A stretch of DNA of 64,000 nucleotides from Raphanus sativus (taxonomy: Eukaryota > Streptophyta > Magnoliopsida > Brassicales > Brassicaceae). Below are positions 1-10,427 of the stretch, piece after piece; the stretch's first letter is position 1, and the number at the start of each line of letters is the position of its first letter. The DNA is taken from assembly GCF_000801105.2 (NCBI RefSeq), contig NC_079514.1, forward strand, positions 8,804,001 through 8,868,000, in the 5' to 3' direction. The position numbers and the translations under genes are program-made. The notes beneath the pieces were generated by a model. That model had not been told where the DNA came from, did no database searches, and worked only from the letters and a program-made list of their open reading frames with translations.

Positions 1-386
1 CAACAGCTGAAGGAACCTTGGTTACTCTCGAGTTAGAAGAATCAGGCATCTTGGTCGAGGTAAATCATCTACGACATTCCACCAAAAAAAATTCACGTTT
101 CACATGTTGTAGTTTAATGGATACAAACTCTATGTATGTACAGATACCTGTTGGAGCAAGATTTGTAGGTATACCAGGAACTGAAAACGCGGAGAATCCT
201 AGAGGAATGATGGTGGAAGTGTACTGGCAACAAGATGGTTCTGGTTCGATGTGCATCTCTGGACACTCGCCGGAGATGAGCATACCACAGAACGTTCCTG
301 TGTTATATGAGCCACCATCACAAGTGTTAGGACGCGGGCAGCGACGAGTTCGGGGTTCCGTGATTGATTATGAATCTAGCGATTAA
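1..386 (+). CDS. 3' end of an ABCA2-type ABC transporter gene (partial)
   Basis: These are the last two coding exons of a gene that enters from the left. Exon 1-59 ends before a GT donor at 60-61. The next exon runs 144-386 after a CAG acceptor, with stop TAA at 384-386. The translated tail contains [19 protein letters not shown] and [13 protein letters not shown], the same C-terminal block that closes the ABCA2-like genes at 3999-8351 and 41804-49931. In ABCA2-type half transporters this is the region after the nucleotide-binding domain. The copy differs from the other two at many positions (tail ends VIDYESSD instead of VIDL) and lies in the opposite orientation, so it is an older paralogue and not part of the recent duplication. 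A good polyadenylation signal lies 80 bp downstream. No nucleotide-binding motifs fall inside the window. Confidence 0.85.
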   Translation, partial: TAEGTLVTLELEESGILVEVNHLRHSTKKNSRFTCCSLMDTNSMYVQIPVGARFVGIPGTENAENPRGMMVEVYWQQDGSGSMCISGHSPEMSIPQNVPVLYEPPSQVLGRGQRRVRGSVIDYESSD

Positions 387-465
387 TATATTATGCTAGT
401 CTTAAAATCAGTTTATGGGGACGGACATTTAGATTGCATTGCTTTTTATTTAAATTTTCACAGTG

Positions 466-471
466 AATAAA
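466..471 (+). promoter_or_regulatory. Polyadenylation signal AATAAA
   Basis: AATAAA lies 80 bp after the stop codon of the partial ABCA2-type gene and is followed by a T/GT-rich stretch, as expected for a plant 3' end. Confidence 0.5.
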
Positions 472-2109
472 GTTGTTCTGGCCTTGTTTTATACACTCTC
501 CTTAGTCCCAAGTTCCAATAGTAGTAACGAGCATAGAGGTCTTGCTGATTATAAAAAAATGAACCATAACTACCGTCGAAGGTAGTCGACTGAGAAACAA
601 GTAGACTTTAAAATCTTTATTAATAGGATTACTAGATCTTGATCAGCACAACCGAGTAAATAATTATTCACATTATATACATATAAATATTTGATTTACA
701 TGATCAGTGGTATGTGATTTTAATATTTATCATATTACTAATAGTTTAATATAATATTTTCAAACACAACAATTTTATAGTTTACATGTAGTAATTTAAT
801 TTATTGTTTCAAATTATTATTGATATCTTTCTTATTAAAACATGAACATTAACTAAAACCTTATATTATGTGATATGTATGACAAATTCTGTTCACTTTA
901 ATATTAACTTAGATATTAATTTACCTGAGATTGTGATTGTATTTTAAGTTTTGGTCATACATATACGTTAACCGAATTATTTGTATGAATTAAATATTTG
1001 ACTGAATAACCTAGATAAGTGCAATTTATAAAATGTCCGCTTCATTTAAATTATTAAACCGGAAATTGTAATGCATTGTGTTTGTTTTTTTCCTTTTAAA
1101 TCTAAATTTCTCTTACTTATCTATGTTTTTTGAGGTTTCTTATATTGTCTACTGGTGATTTAGATTTTTTACCACGAAAATCTTGAATTATTTACAGTGA
1201 ATTTTTCAATGTTAAAACTTTTATTCGCAATTATTCATCTATCATAGATCACGTTATATAATTAACACTTAAATATACAACTACATTTGATAATAAACAC
1301 ACTAAAAATAAAAAATTTCATGAATTTTTTTTTTTTAATCATTCATATGTCATTTTTATTAATGACATTAATTGGTACCATACCAGTTAATAATATTAAT
1401 TGGTACCATACCTATTACACTTTTAAAATTGCACATGATAAAAGAAACAAAAACTATTACATTAATGAATAGTACTGTATATGAATATGGTCTACATAAA
1501 AATGAATTTGATTAATTTTTTGTAAAAAAAATCAGTCATATATTTCTATTATTATTATTGAAATATAAAATTAAACATGCTACTATATTTAATAACATAA
1601 ACTAAATGTATTTTCAAAATAACATTTGTAGACCGATCATTTATATTGATAGCATATTTTCAACAGTGCATACAAAATTCCGAATTAACACATCTTAAAT
1701 TTTCGAGATCAAATATTTAATTAAAAATAGTTAAATTAATATCACAAAGTTAATACAAATTAGTACATGAGTTCAATATGATTACATAATTAATTAGATA
1801 ATTAAAAGGTTTATTATAGTAAAAATGAAATACAGATTTATATTTAAAATTACGAAATTAATTAAATAGTTAAAAGGTTTTATTAAGTGGAAAATATAAA
1901 TTTATATTTTAAATAAATACAAAAGTAATTACATATTTTATAATGTTTGTTTTGATGAAAAAATGAAATATATATTTATATTGTAACTAAAAAGATATGA
2001 AAATATTTTGTTCAGCTGTAAATCAGAGAAACTATAGGAATATCTATTTGATTTTTTTAGAATAATTAAAATATTTTAAATATGTATACAATAATTCATT
2101 AAAAAGAGT
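472..2109. other. AT-rich intergenic DNA left of the tandem array
   Basis: I see no credible coding region or complete transposon here. There are short direct repeats: an 18-bp block around 1367 recurs about 27 bp later, and two related blocks of roughly 60 bp lie between 1795 and 1920. Homology to unit B begins sharply at about 2110, inside DUF1216 exon 1, so this stretch is the left flank of the array. Confidence 0.6.
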
Positions 2110-2209
2110 GCTTCAAGTAAAGAGGTAATGAGAATGTCCCCTGTGTTTCATAAACAGTGCTCAATGCAATTAGTAACATTAGATATATGGCTAATGAATT
2201 TTTTGCCAT
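2110..2209 (-). pseudogene. Truncated 5' fragment of the DUF1216-type gene
   Basis: This is the start of the gene at 34975-36600: ATG at 2209-2207, the same signal peptide (MAKNSLAIYL...) and about 33 codons reading into GTFSLPL. It matches 36508-36600 almost base for base, then stops abruptly at about 2110, where unrelated AT-rich DNA begins. The remaining two and a half exons are missing. It marks the left breakpoint of unit A and cannot encode the mature protein. Confidence 0.8.
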
Positions 2210-3762
2210 TTTTATTTTTGAAGAAGAGAAATGAAGATGAGATTATTATCTTTTTTTTTTGTTTTTTTTTTGTTTTCGATGATTGTCTTTTCTGTGAGAA
2301 GTGAATTATATAGATGTTTATAAAGTCTAAATTTAGCTATTAAAACGAAAAATGGTCCGATAGATTTCTATATATTTATGGTCATGGAAGAATGGTAAAA
2401 GAGATTTGCTAAAGTTTCGAAGGCTATTTGCTATGATCTAGATTTACTATTATAGTTGTGGTTGTGGACACTTTCTTCGTCAAACTATATTTAGGTGGAC
2501 GACCAGATTGATATACTATGCTTACAAATTAAAATGAACAATCAACATGCTTACACAAAATGTTCCTTATACGAGAACTACATAATTTTGTTTGCATGCA
2601 ATTCATAATATCCAAAATATTTTGAAATGATATTTAAGGTGGGAAATTATGGTCATATGTTTTTGATAAAAATTTAAGATCAACAAAATAATGAAATATT
2701 AATTATTATTATTATGATAATTTAGTCATGTTTTTAGAATATTATTTTAATATTTAAATTTAAATTTGTTAGATATGTACCGAGGAATATAATTGACAAA
2801 ATTTCATTTTAAGAACCATATAAATAGATAATATGATTTTTTGGTCAATTGTTCCTCATCAAAGAAAATATCTGTTTAAAAAGAAAATTCTTTCAAACAT
2901 GAATAAAAGAAATTAAGGAATAGACTGAGATATATGTGTTAATAATTTGACAAATTTTTAATTTAATTAATATAAAATATGATGAACTATGGTCTTTTAA
3001 GAAAAAAAGATGTGGTTGACACTTTGCAGCAAAGTTTATATATCAACAAACACAAATAAAAAACCTGGTAATTTTATATAAAGACAAATTTGAGGAACTT
3101 TTAACCATATAAAGACAGATTTGAGGAACTTTTCTATGCATTAGAATTACTTGACAATAAAAACAAAAAAAAAAAATCTGTCTTTATATATATAATAATG
3201 TAGTATGTTGAATTGAAACCAACAAATAATCAAATATATTTATTTGACACATCATTTGAAAACAGTTTTCTAAACCGATAATTTTTAATCAAAAAATAAA
3301 ATTATATGGTTTCAAAAGGTTAAAGATTATGGTTATTTATGTAGGTTGAAAATTGTATAAATAATAGTAACATAAAAAAGCAGTTATGGAGATTATATGA
3401 TAAAAGCAGTTATAGATAACTTAAAACACGTTTGTTTTCAAGATTGAGTAATAGAATAGATGTTTGATGCCACAAAAAACACGTTTGCTTTCAAAACAAT
3501 TAATTAAATAAATTAGATGCTAATCTATCAATTAAAAGATTGGATATATTTTTTGTTTATTTTTTTATGAAAAAGTTTAATTTTTATATTTGATTTTTTT
3601 GTAATCATATTTATGTTTAATATTAATTTAATTTGATATAATAATCTCTTAAATAAATAAAATACATAGTAAAAGTAACATTTATCAATAGATTATGTTT
3701 CTATTTTAATAAAATAAATTATTCAAAATTTTGAATGATACAGAATTGTCAGTTGACTTCTG
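2210..3762. other. AT-rich spacer of unit A (DUF1216 5' flank to ABCA2 3' flank)
   Basis: No gene is seen. It is collinear with 36601-37660 plus 40450-41014 of unit B. The junction bases at 3195|3196 are the empty site of the Helitron at 37661-40449. It also lacks the ~76-bp insertion present at 37028-37103. Confidence 0.75.
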
Positions 3763-3862
3763 NNNNNNNNNNNNNNNNNNNNNNNNNNNNNNNNNNNNNN
3801 NNNNNNNNNNNNNNNNNNNNNNNNNNNNNNNNNNNNNNNNNNNNNNNNNNNNNNNNNNNNNN
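3763..3862. other. Assembly gap of exactly 100 N
   Basis: A run of 100 N, the usual placeholder for a join of unknown size. In unit B the sequences on either side meet with no intervening base between 41014 and 41015, so the true gap may be zero or may hide a unit-A-specific insertion. Confidence 0.95.
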
Positions 3863-3998
3863 TTTTATTTTGTTACATTATTCAAATAACCAAATAACGA
3901 ACATGTGCGTACATAAAACATTAACACAAAACTCAGTGTAAACTGTTGTTCCGATCTTTGGTCACATTCCAGTAAAAGTGAACATTAACTTGTTAGAT

Positions 3999-6900
3999 TC
4001 ATAAATCGATAACAATACCCCGAACCGCTTGTCGTAGCCCTTTATGTCCTAATGCATTTGGTGATGGTGGATGTGTTAGCTGAACATTATGTGGAACCCG
4101 CATCTCCGATGAATGCCCTGTGATGCACATCGATCCTGACCCGTCTTGTTGCCAGTAGACTTCAACCATTACTCCACTTGGATTCTCTGCGTTTTCTGTG
4201 TCAGGGATCCCAACAAATCTGGCTCCCACGGGTATCTGTACATTGACCATATAACTTATTAGAATTCCTCAACCATGTTTCATTTTGAACTAATAAAATG
4301 TATATAATATACATGTAGAGTTGGATATACCTCTAGTGAGATGCCAGATTCTAACTCGAGAGTAACCATGGTTCCTTCAACGGTTGCACTTTCCAGTTCA
4401 GCTCGTCTAGCTATGTTCAGAAACACTTCTTCAAGAGTTGCAAGCCCGAGCTGTATGTCTGAGATTCCAAACTCAGATTCTCTGTTTTCTAGCTCCTCGA
4501 AAAACCCCTATTTGTGGAGAAAAGGATGATGAATATCATAGGTAGATGAAGACGATGATATCATATATTAGAGCTTTTTTTCTGATACATCCTTACCGTA
4601 AGAAGTTTCTCTTTGTCGTGGGGGATAACAAAAGTCATGAAAGCCTTGTTTTCATCTGCTGGCTCAACTTTCAAATGCTGCATATAATCATTCTTCTTTA
4701 GGTCAAAAATAAATCTTATTTAGGTCAAATCGGCCATATTAAAAAACGTTTGAGTGTGTATGCGTGCCTCGTTAAAGAATCTCTTCACTGGCTCATGCAA
4801 ATCTCCAGAAGCATTGCTATTGTCCTTTTTGCTTTCAATGAAGCTAACGGTAGCAACAAAACCAGTTCCGAAGCGAGATTTTAACCTGATTGAGGTACCA
4901 ATGCAGCGGAGCCTGCCCTTAGCCATGATCCCTATTCGGTCGCTTAAAATATCAGCTTCTTCCATGGAATGCGTGGTCAGTATGATGGCACGGCCTTTCT
5001 TTGAATCTTGTATAATGTCCCACACATGTCTCCTCGTGATAGGGTCCATGCCAGTTGTCTACAATCCGTATATAAGTACACCATCTTAAATCAATTTGTA
5101 TGTATAGATAATTAATAAACACATTAAAAGAGGAGTTAGCATGTGACATGCCGGTTCATCTAGGAAGACCAGCTTGGGATCACCAATGAGTGCAACTGCA
5201 ACACTGAGTCGGCGCTTCATCCCACCACTGTAGCTTCCTGCTCTAACTTTGGCCGCTCCTGTCAGTTTTACATCAGCCAGTAACTTCTCAGCGGTCTGTA
5301 AAAAAAAAACAAGTTAGTAAAAGACATGTAAAGAAGTGTGCATAAATTTTCAATTCAATCACTAGACATCCCAGCAACATTTATGAGATGATATTCAGGT
5401 GACATAGTACCGAGTTGATAGATGCAGGCGGCAACCCTTTGATGCTAGCAAAGAGGTGGAGGTGTTCTTCACTTGATAAAGCATCCCAAAGGATATCAAA
5501 CTGTAAGAAAAAAGACATGAAACACATTTACGCTGAACAATTACACTATTGTCGAAGAAGCTCCGTTGTTATTAAGTAAACTGAAACTTATCTACCTGAG
5601 GACACACTCCTATCATTTTACGAATGTTCGACATACCAACAGAGCTTCTTACGGAATCTCCATATATAAGAGCTGTTTTAATTCAAATCAAATTGATCTT
5701 TGTTAATTATTAGAATGGTTAAAATAAGTTTTGGAAACTAGCTTCTTGTCATGCAGATCCTTACCATCCCCACCAGTAATTGGATTTATGCCAGTCAAAC
5801 AGCTGATAGAAGTTGTCTTCCCTGCACCATTGGGTCCAAGAAGACAAAACAACTGGTCTTTGGCTATATTCATCCATAAACCCTAAACATATTCCATGAT
5901 CTATTTTAGCCAAAAAAAAAACGAATGGAACTGTTGCTGTAAATTACATTTTCATGTAAGTTGCTGTAAATTACATTTTCATGTAAGAAACGATAAGGGA
6001 CAATGATCATATTAGGCTTTGTGCAATAGTCATGACATATAATATAAAACCCACTAACTTTGTCAACAAGAACGATTACCTTTACAGCATGAAAAGGAGA
6101 TGTTTTGGTGCATTTACAACAACCAAGTTTTGTAGTTCCTGGATATGTCTTAGCAAGACCATGAATCTGAACTGCAATGCTAGGATCGACTATTCCATCC
6201 ATTGCTTGTTGCTTAACTAGTGTCTCCTCTTCAAGCACATCCTCGTCCTCTGGCGCTACATGCTCAACGGGTGGAACTGAACCAATACAGCTAAAAATGC
6301 TGCCTTCTGTAAAGTGTATATAGGAGCATGATTGGGGTTTATATTTTCCAACAAAGTAAACGACTGCTCAGGAGACCTATGAGGAGACAATACCTTCCAC
6401 TTTATTGCCTCCTTTACCAGTCCAGTAACCAGGTGTTAAAAAATAGAAGATGGGTTTTCTTACACCGGACGCGTTGGGAATGATATTGTCAAAGTAGATG
6501 GCGAGAACAAACCAGAAAAGGAATGTCCCAACTTGCCACTGGTAGATAATATCCTACAAAAAGATTTTCAAGTAGTGGTTTGAGAAAAAAAAGAGTTAAG
6601 AAAGTATTTAATGAATGTCCGTCCACATACAATTGAAAGTACACAAGTTGACATGCCCCCTTCGCATACAGCTCTTTCACTCCAGCTAATTCCAGAACTT
6701 GCTGGAGTTGAAGTTGCATCAAGAAGAAGCTTAAGTCCCGCAGAAAAAGTGTTGGGTGGGAAGAGTGACCAAATCGCCCGGCGAGAAGCAGGATAAGCGT
6801 TGGAGTAGGGGAATCCAGTAGCTGATACAATCTGAGCATTTAGAAATGGTAACTAGTAAGAAGAAGTCGTACACGATTTGAGGAACTAGGTTAAAGCTAA

Positions 6901-8351
6901 GAGAATCAAACCTGTGTGATAAAGCCAATGAGAAACACAAGGAAACCAACTGTTGTAGCTGAAGATGATTTGCTAATGAAAGATGATAGCACGAACGCTA
7001 GGCCAATCTAGTAACACAAAGGATAGATAAGTTTTAAGTGATAACCCAGAAATAATCAATGGAAAATAATTAAGAATGATGAGGATCTTTAATTACCATA
7101 TTAAACTGAAAAAGTAAGAAAAGTAGGAAGACAACAAAAAAACTGTTTTTCAAGAAAAAGGCGAATCGGAACATCATTCCAAAGAGGACTAAGAAGAGTG
7201 ATGATACAAATGTGAGGAGTCCTTCCCATGTGAGCCATGATAACCAATAAGCTGTATCAAAAACTCCCATCATTGTCATGGCCTGACGAAGTTTTAGCTC
7301 TTTCTCCGTAACAAGAGAACCGAGCTGGAGAACAAAGCCAAACATGGAGAAGGCAAGAAAAAAGATTGGTCCCATTACTTTGAGTGCAGAGATAGCTTCA
7401 GCTATAATAGCTGGCCGTGCAAATTCTTTAAATCCAAAACCCCAGCCAAACTTTGGATCTGAAATAGTGAAAATACAAAAAAAAAAAGTCAAAAAGAAGA
7501 CATGTACATTTATGGATTTCCAACTAAAAAGTAATTAAAAACTAATTGATGATAAGTGAATTTGTAGACATTTCAACTTATTAGTACTAGTTATGAGTTT
7601 TTCAATTTTCAATATGATACTTTGTCTCTAAGCTCAAAGGTTTCAAGATGGTACCTCCAATTAAAGACCTCGCAATCTCACGCTCTGCAGCTATTTGAAG
7701 AGGAACAAGGAACTTAAAAGTTGGATCTTCAACACGACCACGTTTTTTCTCCGATGAGGAATTTGTCTGAACTCCATAGCTGATTATTGTAGCATTCCTT
7801 TCCACAAAATGCAAAGCTCCTGGGACTTGCAAAGGATGTGACATAAACCATGCATCGACCTCCTCAGGTGCTTTGAATGATTGAACCTGAGAAAAACACA
7901 CACACACACATACACAAGAGAAACATTTCAGCACCTTTATTAAGTTAAAACTAAAAATAACCAAACATAATAAGAACCTAACCTTGTTGGTCGGAATTGG
8001 TCTCCCCGGATTGTTAGCCATGATTGCAGAGACGATGTCAGTCACACGACGGCTATCGTTACCACTCCATAAGAAGTCGTAGCAAGGAAGCTTCACGAAG
8101 AACTTATCCTCACAAGGAAGAATAGGCGGCGAAAACAGAAGCGTGGGATCGGTTACGTTCTTGTAGGCACTTGAGGATGCTTCGCTCGCCTTCATAGCTT
8201 CCTCGATACAGAATATGACAAGGATGAAGAAGAATGATGAGAAAAGCTGAAGACACGTAGATCTCATGTTCCTCCATGATAGCAGCAGGTTCTTCTTAAA
8301 CAACGCCGTGAACTGCTGATACAGAAGCGGTAAACCTTGTTGCAAAACCAT
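3999..8351 (-). CDS. ABCA2: ABCA2-like half-size ABC transporter, unit A (intact)
   Basis: ATP-driven membrane transporter of the plant ABCA family (one transmembrane domain plus one nucleotide-binding domain; relatives handle lipids at internal membranes). Fifteen exons join in frame: 7983-8351, 7655-7886, 7097-7458, 6912-7007, 6631-6831, 6394-6553, 6080-6306, 5765-5882, 5596-5672, 5411-5500, 5152-5295, 4768-5058, 4597-4677, 4331-4507, 3999-4235. They give 953 codons against about 980 in Arabidopsis ABCA2. Exon 1 holds the first membrane segment, and exons 3-6 the membrane cluster with the [15 protein letters not shown] loop. Walker [10 protein letters not shown] is near residue 565, the signature YSGGMKRR near 666, Walker B LVFLDEP at 686-692, and the switch histidine in TTHSMEEAD near 722. 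I start at 8351; an upstream in-frame ATG at 8357 is possible. Introns after exons 11 and 12 appear to use GC donors. It is head-to-head with ABCA3-A. No frameshift or stop was found. Confidence 0.87.
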
Positions 8352-8658
8352 TATCAAGATTTTTTTTGGTTAGTTTTCAAAAAACATAATATGAGAAACG
8401 TTTTCTCTTCTGTTAATTCTATACCTATTCTATATCTAAGAATACGTAAGGTAACATCTAAAAAAAAGGTTTACGGACATGCGATCTTTTCTTTCCAATT
8501 TTTAAGGTCCACGTTAAACTATGTTTATTTCACATATGACCTATTTTGGGCAGTTCTATTTGTTTATTTTTTTCCTTATAATTGATTATATATTGTGATC
8601 TTTCATCTTCAATTTTTAATGGTTTGACTATTCTCCCACGTTTTTTCTTTCTTCATTG
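8352..8658. promoter_or_regulatory. Bidirectional promoter between ABCA2 and ABCA3, unit A
   Basis: Only 307 bp separate the two divergent start codons (8351 on -, 8659 on +), so both 5' UTRs and core promoters must fit here. A TATATATT-like element near 8585-8593 is about 70 bp upstream of the ABCA3 ATG. An ACGT-containing CCACGT core occurs twice (near 8509 and 8635). The unit B copy appears base-identical. Function is inferred from position only. Confidence 0.55.
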
Positions 8659-10268
8659 ATGGCTGATCCTAGTCCCGCAAGTTTTGGGACGCAGGCAAAT
8701 GCGTTACTCAGGAAAAACTTAACGTACCAGGTCGGTTTTCTCTGATAATTATTAGGCGGTCCTGAAATTTTAAAGGTTATAAGTAATTAGTATTAGTTCT
8801 TCTTTTTTTCACAAATTTGGAAACGTATGTGCAGGACTACCCTGGTTATTATCCCCTAATTGTTATGTAAAACTATCTTTTTTATTAAACTCATGGAAAT
8901 TGAACTGCAGAGGAAACATATATGGACGCTCATCCTAGTTCCACTCTTCCTCTGCTTAATTCTCCTAGCGATTCAGCATGTGATGGATGCGCTCATGAAG
9001 AGTGTCTCTGATATGGCTGGTGACTGTAAAAGTAACCCTAATTTATCTGGTGGTAAGTGTCCCATCCCAAACCCTCCAATGTTGCCTCCCATGTTGCAGA
9101 TTCCACAACATGAACTCCGTTCTGTTAAAACCGATTTTCTTCCCTACAAAGACCTCCCTGACAAGTCATGTAGAGGAACAATGGGAGGATCTTGTCCGGT
9201 AACTATACTTATGACTGGTGACAAACAGCCCCTTGGTAAATGTATATACTTCTCTTCCTTGTTTGATAAGTAACTTTTATTTCTCCTTGTTGCATGCGAA
9301 ACTTACCCAAGCGTGTTCTCTTTCAGCTTTATCCGCGAATATATTTTCTACCTCTTTCGCGGTTAATTCCTCCGACCTCTTGCCTACTTTAGCCAATAAT
9401 GTCTTGGTATGTCTTTCTTTTTGAGGCTGCTATGGCCATCTCTGAGATTTATGGAGTCTGAAACAATTACTAAACCATTTTTCTTTTAATCATTTGGAGG
9501 CCTAATTATATATACATATTAACCATTAATATTTTGGAGGCCATAGGTGAATGTTTAATCTGGCTAATGCTCATGACCACCTCTGGATATATATGTCTGA
9601 ATTTGAGTGCAAGAGTCTACATTCATTCCATCTCCTTTTTTTCAGGGCACAACAATCGCAGCAGATAAAAACAATTACGCAGATCCAGGGCTTGCCTCAG
9701 GTCTCCTTATCTACAGTATCCAACCTCTTTGCAATGCAAACTCTACATGGCCACTCTCTCTTGAAAAAATCCAGACAGGTATTTCTTTTACCTCTTGCTT
9801 GTGATGTAACTGATGTTCAAAGGGAAAGTTTGACTTGAGAGATGATAAACTAACCTGAATTGGTTCGTGTCCTAAATATCCCCCCAGAGGTGAAGTGTGT
9901 TCAAGGGTTGTGTCTCTGGAGAAATAACTCTGCAGATGTCAATAATGAGCTTTTCAAGGGTAGTTATAGGGGAAACCCTGCTGGAATTACAAATGAGATC
10001 GCTGCAGGTTTCGAATTTTTCTTCCATATATTACATTTTATGTACTATCTTCATCGCGTATACTTAGGATCCACCTCAACTTTTCTATGCATTAGCATAC
10101 GATCTCATGAGTACGGATAAGAGGAACTTCAATGTGACCATCTGGTATAACTCAACCTACAAAGACGAGTTTTCAATTGGGCCTGTGAAGCTGATCCGAG
10201 TTCCCCGATCTATCAATCTGGTACAATATATTGTACTCTCAAGACATATGCATCCACTTACAATCGTG

Positions 10269-10280
10269 TTTCTCTCATTG
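10269..10280. repeat. Left target-site duplication of LINE 1
   Basis: TTTCTCTCATTG flanks the LINE here and again at 15894-15905 (up to 14 bp if the following TT is included). Unit B has this sequence once, at about 51868-51879. Confidence 0.9.
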
Positions 10281-10427
10281 TTTTTTTTTTTTTTTTTTTG
10301 CCAAGGATTTGAATTTCATATAAATATGAGAAGAGTTTGTAAGACTTTACAAAATAATATAAGCTAGATGGGATGCACTTCGGCAAAAAAAGATTAAAAA
10401 CAAAGTGTAACCCATAATAGAAGATTT

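Noticed and set aside
18..386. A 122-codon ORF starting at 18
   Set aside because: It reads through an intron; splice sites at 59/60 and 143/144 and homology to the ABCA2 3' exons show two separate exons.
4341..4529. Forward ORF over ABCA2-A exon 14, with a twin at 42146-42334
   Set aside because: Antisense shadow of a conserved coding exon; the minus strand encodes the recognisable ABCA2 tail.
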